A stretch of DNA of 64,000 nt from Lachnospiraceae bacterium UBA1712 (lineage in GTDB: Bacteria; Bacillota; Clostridia; Lachnospirales; Lachnospiraceae), in NCBI GenBank assembly GCA_002317175.1, contig DCJA01000035.1:15938-79937 (forward strand). Reading direction: 5' to 3'. The notes below the pieces were generated by a model. It saw only the letters and a program-made list of their open reading frames with translations, ran no database searches and was not told the origin of the DNA. How positions within the stretch are numbered: the first letter of the stretch is position 1; each line of letters begins with the position of its first letter. Made by a program: the position numbers and the translations under genes. Below, piece by piece: positions 33,162-42,555 of this stretch.

Positions 33162-34934
33162 ATGGCTAAGGACGTTAAGAATACTTACCGTAATGATGAA
33201 GACCTGGACGAACCATTTAACATACGACATCTTCTTAGAGCTTCAGGCTACATACTAAAGTACAAAAAACAGATGATTATCGCTCTCATCTTTAGTGCGC
33301 TTGCTGGAATGGCCAACCTTATCGGCCCTATCCTTACCCAGAAATCACTTGATGAGGTAATTCCAAACAAGGATCTAAAGATGCTCTTTACCCTTGCTGC
33401 CCTCTTCATCTGTGCAGTTATAATAAGTGTAATCTTCGCATCCATCAGATCAAAAATTATGATCAATGTTTCACAGAAGATCATCTACGATATCAGACGC
33501 GATCTGTTTGAGCATCTGCAGAAGCTTTCCTTCCAGTATTACGATGACAGACCACATGGAAAGATTCTAATCAGGGTGGTTAACTATGTTAACTCTGTAT
33601 CGGATATGCTTTCAAATGGTCTTATCAATATTATCCTTGAAGTTATTAACCTTATCTTCATTATAATATTTATGCTTTTGGTAGATTATCAGCTGGCACT
33701 GGTAGTTCTTTGTGGAGTACCTGTACTTGCAGCCTTTATGCTCTGGATTAAAAACCGTCAGCGCAAGGCCTGGCAAATGGTATCCAATAAGAGTTCCAAC
33801 CTCAATGCTTATCTGCAGGAGAATATAGTTGGTGCCAAGGTTACTCAGATGTTTGCCCGTGAAAAGGAAAATGCAGATATCTTCTACGACCTTACCGAAG
33901 ACTGCCGTAGCACCTGGATGACTGCTGTAAGGTATAATAATATCATCTGGCCGGGTATTGATACTATCAGTGTATTGATCAGAGCTTCGATATTTATTTC
34001 CGGCCTGATTCTCTTTGGTGCAGGCAACAAAACTGTTGGAACAATTATGGCTATTTCAGGTTACGCTGCCAGATTCTGGCAACCAATTATGAACCTGGGT
34101 AACATTTTCAACAACTTCATCAACAACATCGCTTATCTTGAAAGAATATTTGAGACAATGGATGAAGAAATCACGGTCGATGATGACAATAATGCTACTG
34201 TTCTTCCAGCTATCAGGGGCGATGTTACTTTTGAAAATGTAAGCTTCTCTTATGAGTCAGATAAAGAAGTACTCCACAATGTATCATTTGAAGTTAAAGC
34301 AGGCGAAAGTGTAGCACTGGTAGGACCTACAGGTGCAGGTAAGAGTACAATAATCAATCTCATATCCCGCTTCTACAATGTGGATAGTGGTCGAATTCTG
34401 ATTGATGGCCATGATATATCCAAGGTCACCTTAAAATCCCTGAGATCCCAGATGGGTATAATGATGCAGGACAGCTTTATATTCTCGGGAACAATTGAGG
34501 ATAATATCAGATATGGAAAGCTGGATGCTACACTGGACGAAATAATAGAATCCAGCAAGAAAGTATGTGCTCACGAATTTATTAGCGGGCTTCCAGATGG
34601 CTACAATAGCGAAGTGCATGAGCGAGGCTCCCTCTTAAGTCAGGGCCAGAAACAGCTGATTTCCTTTGCAAGAACCCTTCTCTCTGATCCAGCTATTCTT
34701 ATACTTGATGAGGCTACATCAAGTATTGATGTACAGACAGAGCGAGCTCTTCAAAAGGGTCTGGACAGTATGCTAAAGGGCAGAACCTCCTTCATTATTG
34801 CCCACCGCCTTTCTACTATTAAGAACTGCGACAAGATTATGTATATTGATGATGGTGGTATAAGGGAATGTGGCACTCATGATGAACTCATGGCCAGAAA
34901 GGGGCTGTATTATAAACTGAATACAGCACAATAG
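33162..34934 (+). CDS. heterodimeric ABC exporter subunit, catalytic ATP site
   Basis: The fold matches the preceding subunit (590 aa). Walker A is GPTGAGKST and Walker B is LILDEATSSID with an intact Glu. The signature is LSQGQKQL, a divergence expected in the partner facing a degenerate site. The two genes abut and are certainly co-translated. The pair ends at a strong terminator. I see no accessory gene that names the substrate. Confidence 0.88.
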   Translation: MAKDVKNTYRNDEDLDEPFNIRHLLRASGYILKYKKQMIIALIFSALAGMANLIGPILTQKSLDEVIPNKDLKMLFTLAALFICAVIISVIFASIRSKIMINVSQKIIYDIRRDLFEHLQKLSFQYYDDRPHGKILIRVVNYVNSVSDMLSNGLINIILEVINLIFIIIFMLLVDYQLALVVLCGVPVLAAFMLWIKNRQRKAWQMVSNKSSNLNAYLQENIVGAKVTQMFAREKENADIFYDLTEDCRSTWMTAVRYNNIIWPGIDTISVLIRASIFISGLILFGAGNKTVGTIMAISGYAARFWQPIMNLGNIFNNFINNIAYLERIFETMDEEITVDDDNNATVLPAIRGDVTFENVSFSYESDKEVLHNVSFEVKAGESVALVGPTGAGKSTIINLISRFYNVDSGRILIDGHDISKVTLKSLRSQMGIMMQDSFIFSGTIEDNIRYGKLDATLDEIIESSKKVCAHEFISGLPDGYNSEVHERGSLLSQGQKQLISFARTLLSDPAILILDEATSSIDVQTERALQKGLDSMLKGRTSFIIAHRLSTIKNCDKIMYIDDGGIRECGTHDELMARKGLYYKLNTAQ

Positions 34935-34991
34935 CATTTAGTTTGTAGTATATTATCTTCAATTGTATATAACTACATATACTCCAATAAT

Positions 34992-35019
34992 AAAGGACAC
35001 GGTTTAATCCGTGTCCTTT
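34992..35019. terminator. bidirectional terminator between the ABC exporter and def
   Basis: An 11-bp perfect stem AAAGGACACGG/CCGTGTCCTTT with a 6-nt loop between convergent genes. Confidence 0.88.
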
Positions 35020-35032
35020 GATATTTCATAAT

Positions 35033-35446
35033 TTAAATAAGTATTCCGTTACAGTGGTCAATTTCATGCTGTATAATCTGAGCACTCCAACCAGTGTATC
35101 TGTGCTTCTGTGGTTTAAAATCAGAATCAAGGAATTCGACTTCTATCTCGAAGTATCTTCTTGTCTCCTTTGGAGGTGTTGAAAGTGAAAGACAGCCCTC
35201 AGTTGTAATAAACGGCTTCGCCTTGTCAGTAATAACAGGATTAACCATAACTATCTGTCCCATTCCTACCTCTACTGCTATGATACTCTTTTTAACACCA
35301 ATCATGTTAGCAGCCATACCAACACAATCCTTTGCATTTGCACGAAGTGTATCAACAAGGTCCTTTATAACAGCCTTATCTGCTTCAGTTGCTGGTTCAG
35401 CCTTCTGAGCAAGAAAAATTGGATCCTTAACAATATTCTTTACCAT
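35033..35446 (-). CDS. def: peptide deformylase-like protein with altered motif I
   Basis: The 137-residue protein has motif II EGCLSL and motif III QHEIDH, whose Cys and two His bind the catalytic metal. Motif I reads GMAANMIG; the usual Gln (as in GLAATQV) that stabilises the transition state is Met. It is shorter than most bacterial Defs (about 150-170 aa). It may be a slower or specialised deformylase paralogue rather than the housekeeping enzyme. The metal site is intact. Confidence 0.82.
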   Translation of the reverse strand: MVKNIVKDPIFLAQKAEPATEADKAVIKDLVDTLRANAKDCVGMAANMIGVKKSIIAVEVGMGQIVMVNPVITDKAKPFITTEGCLSLSTPPKETRRYFEIEVEFLDSDFKPQKHRYTGWSAQIIQHEIDHCNGILI

Positions 35447-35517
35447 CCTGTATCCCCTTTACGTCAGTACTAAAAGTATAAAGACATTCTAACCTTTTTT
35501 ATTCTATAATTCAATGC

Positions 35518-36786
35518 TTAGTATGGACCACTGTAGAGTTGCTTTGCAAGTGCCACCATGTCCTCTACATCAGATGCTGCTATTGTTTCATAGCAGGAAT
35601 GCATCGCCAGCTGCGCTATACCTATGTCCGCAGTTGAGACTGGAACCTGATTAGCTGACAGATTGCCCAGTGTAGAGCCTCCAGCCATGTCTGATCTGTT
35701 GTGGAAGGTCTGAAGACTGATATTGCACTGTTTGGCCAGCCTGTTGACTACTGCCGCTGATGCACCATCTGTTGTATATTTCTGATTACCTGCAAACTTT
35801 ACTACTACACCCTTTCCCAACAATGGTTTGTTGGTCTGATCGCATTTGTCAGGATAGTTTGGATGTAGGGCATGTGCATTATCTGCTGATAACATAAATG
35901 AGTCTGCCACTGCTCTGTGATAGTCTTCCCTGCTAAGCCCCGCTGAATCAGCAATTCTCTCCATTGTATCCTTCAAAAAGGTAGAGCATGCTCCCTGAAT
36001 AGTTGATGAGCCGACCTCCTCATTGTCAAATACCGCATGAAGCTTTATCGAATTGTCATTATCCTTTGAATCTATAAGTGCCATTAAAGATGAATACGAG
36101 CTGGCAAGGTCATCTAACTTTGCTGATGCAATAAACTCTTCTTCAGCTCCCCAGCGCAAAGCCCGGTCACGATTATACAGATATAGATCATGTCCTGTAA
36201 TCTGTTCCTTAGTAACGCCAGCTTCCTTAGCAATTATGTCCATAAGATCTATATCAGGATTAATGGTCATAAGTGCCAGCATATCCTTCTGAATGTTCCA
36301 CTCATATCCCTTGTTAATATCTCTGTTCATGTGAATTGCCAAACTTGGAATCATGCAAATATTTCTATTTATGTTAACCAGTCTCGCATTTTCTTCACCT
36401 TCAACATATATTCTTCCCGCAACTGAAAGAGGTCTGTCTATCCAACAGTGCAATATGGAACCACCATAGCCTTCCACATTGAGCTTAACATAGTAATTCT
36501 CCACCTTAATATCAGGATTATTCTTTATTCTAAAGCAGGGTGAATCACTATGTGTTGCCATAATACTGAACTTCACATTTTCCATCTTCTTAGGAATTGA
36601 AAAAGCAATCAACGATGACATATTGCGGTTAACATAATATTTATTCCCTGGAACAATATCCCATTTTTCATTTTCCTTTAGTTGCTTATATCCTGCTTCC
36701 TTTAAAAGTCTGGTCTGCACATCTATCACGTGATATACAGATGCACTTTCATCCAGATAACTCATCAATCGTTCTGCGTAACTCAT
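35518..36786 (-). CDS. apeB: M18 family (aspartyl) aminopeptidase
   Basis: The 422-residue metallopeptidase has the M18 metal-ligand motifs ATHSDSPCFRIK, FDNEEVGSS and DNAHALHPNY, and the terminal HNRSDMAGGSTLG. It removes acidic N-terminal residues from peptides in the cytoplasm and forms dodecamers in known members. It carries two TTATGTTAACC words in its coding sequence. It looks monocistronic. Confidence 0.9.
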   Translation of the reverse strand: MSYAERLMSYLDESASVYHVIDVQTRLLKEAGYKQLKENEKWDIVPGNKYYVNRNMSSLIAFSIPKKMENVKFSIMATHSDSPCFRIKNNPDIKVENYYVKLNVEGYGGSILHCWIDRPLSVAGRIYVEGEENARLVNINRNICMIPSLAIHMNRDINKGYEWNIQKDMLALMTINPDIDLMDIIAKEAGVTKEQITGHDLYLYNRDRALRWGAEEEFIASAKLDDLASSYSSLMALIDSKDNDNSIKLHAVFDNEEVGSSTIQGACSTFLKDTMERIADSAGLSREDYHRAVADSFMLSADNAHALHPNYPDKCDQTNKPLLGKGVVVKFAGNQKYTTDGASAAVVNRLAKQCNISLQTFHNRSDMAGGSTLGNLSANQVPVSTADIGIAQLAMHSCYETIAASDVEDMVALAKQLYSGPY

Positions 36787-37068
36787 AATTTTTTCTGCCT
36801 TATTATTTGTATTTACTACCCTTAGGTTATTTACTATTCTATTCTATAGCTGTTTTAATCACAAGCATCTTATTTTTCAAAAATCAGCTAATCTATGCTT
36901 ATTATCACCCTAAGCTGCAATTAAAGTTCATTATTTTGTCATATTAGTAATATACCTGAATGCCCATTAATGATAGGATATATTCATAAGGGCTTTTACA
37001 CATTTAGCTTTGATGCGCACAAAAGACCTTTCACCGTAATAAGAAATATGTAAAATAGGAGAAATATA

Positions 37069-37644
37069 ATGAAAAATGTTGATGTAATCTATATCAAAAA
37101 ATACTACGACAAGCTCTGTCGTCTTTGTGATCTTCTGGATGAAAATGAACTTTGGAACAGTCCTGAATTCGGCTGTGTATCACTTAAAAGTATCTATAGA
37201 CACAATCTTGCTGAATTTCTGATGTACCTCTCTTCATCTGATGGTTTTATCACAGATGAGGAAGCTCAGATGTACAATGAAGTAACAGGCTTTAGTGGCA
37301 ATATTGAGAAGATGGTTGAATACATCAATGAAAATGATATATATTCCGCAAGATTTGAAAATGAAATACCACTCATTTTCCGTCTTTTAAAAGAATGTGA
37401 AATGACAGCCATGAACGAGAACAAATGCATTACCATTAACCTCAACAGATCCTTTACTGAGTTGTTTGCAGATTTCTTTGCACTTATAGCAGATGTCTTC
37501 ATTGAGGTTGACGGCGAGGTTGCATGGCCTGAGATGGAAGACTCCAATATTTATTTAAATACAATTAAAAAATATATTAGTAAGGGAACTAAGACTATAG
37601 ATGACTACTACAATATGATTGATTCTCTGGAAATAGCAGGTTAA
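37069..37644 (+). CDS. TerB-like hypothetical protein
   Basis: The 191-residue acidic, all-helical protein begins MKNVDVIYIKKYYDKL. A segment YLSSSDGFITDEEAQMYNEV resembles the metal-binding first helix pair of TerB-like domains (DG-x-I-x-x-E-E). A second FIEVDGEVAWPEM could be the paired repeat. There is no signal or membrane segment. AGGAG precedes the ATG. It is a single gene ending at a terminator. The resemblance to TerB is visual only. Confidence 0.6.
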   Translation: MKNVDVIYIKKYYDKLCRLCDLLDENELWNSPEFGCVSLKSIYRHNLAEFLMYLSSSDGFITDEEAQMYNEVTGFSGNIEKMVEYINENDIYSARFENEIPLIFRLLKECEMTAMNENKCITINLNRSFTELFADFFALIADVFIEVDGEVAWPEMEDSNIYLNTIKKYISKGTKTIDDYYNMIDSLEIAG

Positions 37645-37671
37645 TACAAAATACAATTAATTCCTTTCACT

Positions 37672-37702
37672 AAAAGAAGCTTCAGTAAACGAAGCTTCTT
37701 TT
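37672..37702. terminator. bidirectional terminator
   Basis: A 12-bp perfect stem AAAAGAAGCTTC/GAAGCTTCTTTT with a 7-nt loop between convergent genes. Confidence 0.88.
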
Positions 37703-37712
37703 GCTTTGTCTT

Positions 37713-38348
37713 CTAAATTTTCATGGCATATTTGCTCAGGTCGACCCTGCCATTCACCACCTCAATGCCATCTGCTTCAAGAAGACGCTGCTGTTCACCA
37801 GCTCCTCCAAATGCGAATTCTCCGCTAAGTTCTCCCTTGGAATTAACAACACGATAGCAGGGAATTGAATCAGGATCTGGATTCTTATGAAGCGCATTGC
37901 CTACGGCCCTGCTCATCTTATTATTCCCAGCCATGTCTGCAACCATACCATATGTTGCTACACAGCCTCTGGGAATCTGCTTGACCGCATTATAGATTCG
38001 CCTGGTTGCTGAGTCTGATATCAGATCATAGCTCTCTCCTATCATCATCTTCAGATCCTTATCTGCTATAGTTCCGTCCATTACTACTGAATTCCAGTGT
38101 TCTTTATTCTGATGATAGCCTGGCATAACAGACTTATAGATATCCCTCCATACATAGGCCTGCATAGGATCAACCTTAAGGTTAATCCAGATTTTTCCAT
38201 CCTTCTTGTAGGTCCATAAAAAGGCTTTTTTATTATGCTTATATCTGACCAGCTGCCAGTTAGGATCATGAAAGGGCGCATCCTGATATGTATCAGGAAA
38301 TGACAGTCCATATTTTAACAGTTCTTCTCTCGTCCAAATCTTGCCCAT
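37713..38348 (-). CDS. MmcQ/YjbR - MGMT-like DNA repair fusion
   Basis: Residues 1-115 form an MmcQ/YjbR domain (WTREELLKYGLSFPDTYQD start, a DNA-binding-like fold). Residues about 120-211 are the MGMT DNA-binding domain with RIYNAVKQIPRGCVATYG and the alkyl-acceptor site IPCYRVV. The acceptor Cys is kept, but the canonical His of PCHR is Tyr. It probably repairs O6-alkylguanine by suicide transfer, or recognises it for other repair. It is monocistronic. Confidence 0.85.
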   Translation of the reverse strand: MGKIWTREELLKYGLSFPDTYQDAPFHDPNWQLVRYKHNKKAFLWTYKKDGKIWINLKVDPMQAYVWRDIYKSVMPGYHQNKEHWNSVVMDGTIADKDLKMMIGESYDLISDSATRRIYNAVKQIPRGCVATYGMVADMAGNNKMSRAVGNALHKNPDPDSIPCYRVVNSKGELSGEFAFGGAGEQQRLLEADGIEVVNGRVDLSKYAMKI

Positions 38349-38576
38349 TTTCTCTTCACCTGCCTCAAACTGATAACATTTCTAAAACTAACACATTATG
38401 TTTAATATTTTAAGATTTGCTATTTTTCTCTTGTATAAAGTCATTATATCTATGCCTGTATATTAGTACAATAGTGCTCATAGTCATTGACTTCAAATTA
38501 TATTATAATAGTAAAAATGGTGTTTTGATCCATTGAATAATACATAAAATAATAACTACAAATGAGGATGTTTACC

Positions 38577-40598
38577 ATGAGATTTGAAAATGATAACAAC
38601 GCATTAGTTTTTTACACCAAAGGTGAAATGTGCAGAATTGAAAGCTGGGGGGATGACTCTCTCCGTGTTCGTTCAACAATGCTTGGAAAGTTCACTGGCA
38701 ATGCCTGGGCACTTACTGAATCCATTCCACAGGGAAGCGCAAAAGTAGATATCTACGAGGAGGATTTCTGGGTAGGTGATGGCACTATTACAAAGCAGCC
38801 AGTTGCCAGCATTACCAATGGCAGAATTAAGGCTGTTGTCAATTTTGCAGGTGTTATGCGATTCTATAGAGACGATAAGCTTATTCTTCAGGAGTATTTC
38901 CGTAGCTATGGCGGTACTATCTCCAAGGAAAGCCGCTGCCTTAAGACTATTAACCGTGAATGGAAGGGTATCATCGGAGGCAGTGAATACTCTCTTAATC
39001 TTAAGTTTGAAAGTAATAAAGATGAAAAGATATTTGGTATGGGACAGTATCAGCAGGAAAATATGGACCTCAAGGGCTGCATTCTTGAGCTTGCTCAGAG
39101 AAACTCACAGATATCTGTTCCATTTGCAGTATCCAGTCTTGGCTATGGCTTCTTATGGAACAATCCAGCAGTAGGTCAGGTCGTATTTGGTAACAACATG
39201 ACTGAATGGGTAGCCAGATCTACAAAAGAGATGGATTACTGGATAACTGTTGCTGATGCACCAAAGGATATCCTTAAAAACTATACAGATGTTACAGGCC
39301 GCGCTCAGATGTTCCCTGAAGACCTTATGGGACTGTGGCAGTGTAAGCTTCGTTACAGGACTCAGGACGAAGTTCTTACTGTTGCCCGTCAGTACCAGAA
39401 GGAAGGGATTAAGATTGACCAGATAGTAATCGACTTCTTCCACTGGACAGTTCAGGGCGACTGGAAATTCGACACTCTCTATTGGCCAGATCCTAAGGCT
39501 ATGGTTGATGAGCTTCACTCAATGGGAATCAAGGTTATCGTATCAGTATGGCCTTCTGTAGACAGAAAGAGTGAGAACTTCTACCCTATGCTCGAGAAGG
39601 GACTTCTGATTAAAACAGAGCGTGGTGCTGCTCAGACCTATGATTATCAGGGTGACTGCGTTGAAATAGATCCATTTAATCCTGAAACAAGAAAATATGT
39701 ATGGGAAGTATGTAAGAAGAACTATTACGATTTTGGAATAGATGCATTCTGGCTTGATAATTCGGAGCCTGATTACGGAGTATATGATTTTGAGAACTAC
39801 CGCTACTGTGATGGCCCTGCCCTTTCTATCAGCAATATCTATCCTCAGATGTACAGCAGAGTCTTCTATGATGAGATGAAGGATCTGGGCAAGCCAGTTG
39901 TTAATCTTCTTCGTTGTGCATGGGCTGGTTCTCAGAAATATGGCAATGTCGTATGGTCTGGTGATGTTCCAAGTACCTTCGAGGCCTTTTATGATCAGCT
40001 TCAGTGTGGTCTTAATATGGGTCTTGCTGGTATTCCATGGTGGACAACAGATATCGGTGGTTTCATGACAGATGATGTAAACGATCCTGATTTCAGACAG
40101 CTTCTTATTCGCTGGTATCAGTTTGCTGTATACTCTGCAGTACTTCGTATGCATGGAGACCGTGGTCCTTACAATATTCCAGCACTTGATGACAGAGACT
40201 GGGGTGGCGGATACCTTCATACTGGTCAGCCAAATGAGCTTTGGAGCTATGGTGAAGACAACTACGCTATAATGAAGAAGTATTATGATATTCGTATCGA
40301 TATGCACGATTATATTAAGAGCCTCTATGAAGAAGCTACAGTTAACGGCTCTCCTCTTATTCGTGCAATGTTCTACGAATTCCCTGAGGATAAAGAATGC
40401 TGGTCACTCCAGGATCAGTATATGTTTGGTAGCAAATATCTTGTTGCTCCAATCTTTAAGCTTAATCAGTTTGAGCGAGAAGTATATCTTCCAGCTGGAA
40501 ATTGGAAACTTACTTCAACCGGAGAAGTTTATACAGGCAATCGTCGTGTAACAGTTGACGCACCAATTGATTACTCTCCTGTATTTGAATTAGTGTAA
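38577..40598 (+). CDS. GH31 alpha-glycosidase, likely alpha-xylosidase
   Basis: The 673-residue protein has an N-terminal beta-sandwich and a TIM barrel. The nucleophile Asp is in FWLDNSEPDYG, and the acid/base Asp region is WSGDVPSTFEAF with GIPWWTTDIGG following. C-terminal beta domains complete the GH31 fold. There is no signal peptide, so it acts on imported oligosaccharides. The WLDxSEP pattern and GH43 neighbour favour xylo-oligosaccharides, but alpha-glucosidase activity is not excluded. ATG 38577 is chosen because GAGG lies about 9 nt upstream; an earlier ATG overlaps it. Confidence 0.88.
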   Translation: MRFENDNNALVFYTKGEMCRIESWGDDSLRVRSTMLGKFTGNAWALTESIPQGSAKVDIYEEDFWVGDGTITKQPVASITNGRIKAVVNFAGVMRFYRDDKLILQEYFRSYGGTISKESRCLKTINREWKGIIGGSEYSLNLKFESNKDEKIFGMGQYQQENMDLKGCILELAQRNSQISVPFAVSSLGYGFLWNNPAVGQVVFGNNMTEWVARSTKEMDYWITVADAPKDILKNYTDVTGRAQMFPEDLMGLWQCKLRYRTQDEVLTVARQYQKEGIKIDQIVIDFFHWTVQGDWKFDTLYWPDPKAMVDELHSMGIKVIVSVWPSVDRKSENFYPMLEKGLLIKTERGAAQTYDYQGDCVEIDPFNPETRKYVWEVCKKNYYDFGIDAFWLDNSEPDYGVYDFENYRYCDGPALSISNIYPQMYSRVFYDEMKDLGKPVVNLLRCAWAGSQKYGNVVWSGDVPSTFEAFYDQLQCGLNMGLAGIPWWTTDIGGFMTDDVNDPDFRQLLIRWYQFAVYSAVLRMHGDRGPYNIPALDDRDWGGGYLHTGQPNELWSYGEDNYAIMKKYYDIRIDMHDYIKSLYEEATVNGSPLIRAMFYEFPEDKECWSLQDQYMFGSKYLVAPIFKLNQFEREVYLPAGNWKLTSTGEVYTGNRRVTVDAPIDYSPVFELV

Positions 40599-40609
40599 AG
40601 GATTAACCA

Positions 40610-41560
40610 ATGGCAACAAACAATGTTTTTGATTTTTTAGATACTAAGGTTCTGGACAGGATTCGTTCAGAGAATATTGATTTTATGTCGAGAGTTACCG
40701 ATGCTGGTCAGGAGTATGTCGACTATCTCAACGACTCTTCTATTCGCATATGGTATAACAAGGAAACTATCGGTTTCCCTCTACACTGGCACTATGCTGT
40801 TGAGGTTATTGCCGTCCTTGAGGATAGCTATACTATCAACACCAAGAGCCGGCAATATGTACTTAATCCTGGCGATGTTCTGATTATTCCAGCCGGTGAA
40901 CTGCACGAGATAGAAACCTCTGAATCTGGAAGCCGTCTGATATTTCTCTTCGAATTTCAGACTATCTCAAAGCTTGAGGGCTTTGCTGCTTTGATGCCTT
41001 ATTTTTCACAGCCAGTATACCTTCAGAAAAATGAGACCTCATCTTCTTACAACCGTTGCATAAGCTTACTAAAGCAGATAGCCCGTGAGTATGCTGATCA
41101 GAATCCATTTTTTGAGCTTATTATATACTCAAGATTATTAAGTCTTCTTGTAACCATAGGAAGACAAAAAAGAATTGGAAATAAGGAAAATGATGGACTT
41201 TTTGATTCAAAGCAGAATGAACTTAACAAGAAACTTTCGATTGCCTTCGAATACATTGACAGTCATTATGTAGAAGAAATATCTCTTGAAAAAGTGGCTT
41301 CCATTTCGGGCTTCAGTAAGTTTCATTTTTCAAGATTATTTAAGCAGTGTTCAGGTCAGAATTTTCATGAATATTTGTGTTTTAAAAGAGTTCAGGCATC
41401 AGAAGTATTACTCCTGAAGCCTGAGATGTCAATTACTGAAATAGCTTTTAAATCTGGTTTTTCGTCTCTTTCCACCTTTAATCGGGCATTTAAGACTATT
41501 AACCAGTGTTCACCTACCGAATATCGTATGCTTTACAGCAAGCTGCCTCAGCAAAGCTAG
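40610..41560 (+). CDS. AraC-family regulator with cupin sensor domain
   Basis: The 316-residue protein has an N-terminal cupin-like domain (PLHWHYAVEVIAVLE, LNPGDVLIIPAGELHEIE) for sugar sensing. Two helix-turn-helix units sit at the C-terminus (LEKVASISGFSKFHFSRLFK, and ITEIAFKSGFSSLSTFNRAFK). It starts 11 nt after the GH31 gene. It probably activates this locus in response to a xylan- or xyloglucan-derived sugar. It overlaps the end of the convergent gene by 4 nt. Confidence 0.9.
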   Translation: MATNNVFDFLDTKVLDRIRSENIDFMSRVTDAGQEYVDYLNDSSIRIWYNKETIGFPLHWHYAVEVIAVLEDSYTINTKSRQYVLNPGDVLIIPAGELHEIETSESGSRLIFLFEFQTISKLEGFAALMPYFSQPVYLQKNETSSSYNRCISLLKQIAREYADQNPFFELIIYSRLLSLLVTIGRQKRIGNKENDGLFDSKQNELNKKLSIAFEYIDSHYVEEISLEKVASISGFSKFHFSRLFKQCSGQNFHEYLCFKRVQASEVLLLKPEMSITEIAFKSGFSSLSTFNRAFKTINQCSPTEYRMLYSKLPQQS

Positions 41561-42450
41561 TTCTTTTTAGTAAGAGAACTTATTGTTTTTTCTATTTTAT
41601 TTCTTATGAACTCTCTATGCTCATCCTTAACAAGATAGTAGATATATGAGTCCATAACCATTTCCTTTGGAAGTCCTCTTCCAACCAGTTTGAAATTGAC
41701 ATAGCCTCTGTCTATATAGGACTCAATTTCTTCATTGGATATAAAGGATGGTCTCTTCATACATTCATTAAAGCTGGGAATCGTTTTTCTGTTAGGACAG
41801 TCAAAGACGGTTCCCTTATCATATGTAAGCTGCATCAGCGACTCATCTTTATAATGCTCTGTACGCTTTGGACAGTTTGGATAGCAGATCTCATCCACCA
41901 GTATTTCCACCCTTGAAGCCTCTGGCTCAAGTGCCTTCAGTACCTCTTCATTGTGATTCAGATCATAATCAAGCACCACCATAAAATAACCATTGGCAAG
42001 CTCATTTTGCATTCCCTCAAGCGTTGTGATTCTCTTGGTAGTTGATGAAATATACTCAAAATCAGGATAGTTGGCCTTCAGGTATTCTTCCAGCGGCTTT
42101 GCATTGACAAGAACCTGATTCTTGCCATTATTGGCAATATCCATAATCATATTGCAATAGGTGTCGTATACATGCTTCTCTTCGAGCAAAGAATTGGTCC
42201 AGGTAAATCTTACCGGCACGCCAAACCTGTTAAAAGTCGAGATAATAGACTCAATATCCTTCTTACAGCTTATGCCATGTACAAATCTTCCGCCATTCCA
42301 TATTGCACCTGGAAACGTGCCATATACAGAGCCTACACGGTATCCGTCCCTGAACTTCTCTGGATACTGTTGCATAAGATTAACTATTATCTGGTTTAAA
42401 TAGAAATTCACAAAGAAACCTGGTAGATGCCAGTATACTTCTTTTGCCAT
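41557..42450 (-). CDS. U32-like protein, paralogue A
   Basis: The 297-residue protein is clearly related to the next gene upstream. Shared blocks are GTFPxAxWNGGR, RxTxTNxxLEE, ANNGKN, YPxFEYxSST, VLDYxLN, CxPxCPxRxEHYK and NFKxxGR. The CxPxCP-HY and KxEGR-like segments recall peptidase U32/PrtC-family TIM barrels, and four cysteines in the C-terminal half (CYPNC, DCPN, NECM) could bind an Fe-S cluster. GAGGGA lies 5 nt before the ATG. It is the last gene of the GH43 operon. The substrate is unknown; U32 membership is tentative. Confidence 0.6.
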   Translation of the reverse strand: MAKEVYWHLPGFFVNFYLNQIIVNLMQQYPEKFRDGYRVGSVYGTFPGAIWNGGRFVHGISCKKDIESIISTFNRFGVPVRFTWTNSLLEEKHVYDTYCNMIMDIANNGKNQVLVNAKPLEEYLKANYPDFEYISSTTKRITTLEGMQNELANGYFMVVLDYDLNHNEEVLKALEPEASRVEILVDEICYPNCPKRTEHYKDESLMQLTYDKGTVFDCPNRKTIPSFNECMKRPSFISNEEIESYIDRGYVNFKLVGRGLPKEMVMDSYIYYLVKDEHREFIRNKIEKTISSLTKKN

Positions 42451-42555
42451 TTTTGTCCCTCATTTTTATTCACTGACCTAAGCTACAGTCTGAATTTACC
42501 TAATGCAAATACACCCCATTGCCTAAGTTTACCAACCGCAGACTCGTTTCTTAGC

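Noticed and set aside
39543..40307. 254-codon minus-strand frame inside the GH31 gene
   Set aside because: It is antisense to a well-supported GH31 catalytic domain and has no ribosome site or domain.
41559..41580. Terminator for the AraC gene
   Set aside because: The stem is only 6 bp (AGTTCT/AGAACT) with a loose T-rich tail, and lies in the coding end of the convergent gene. It is too weak to list.
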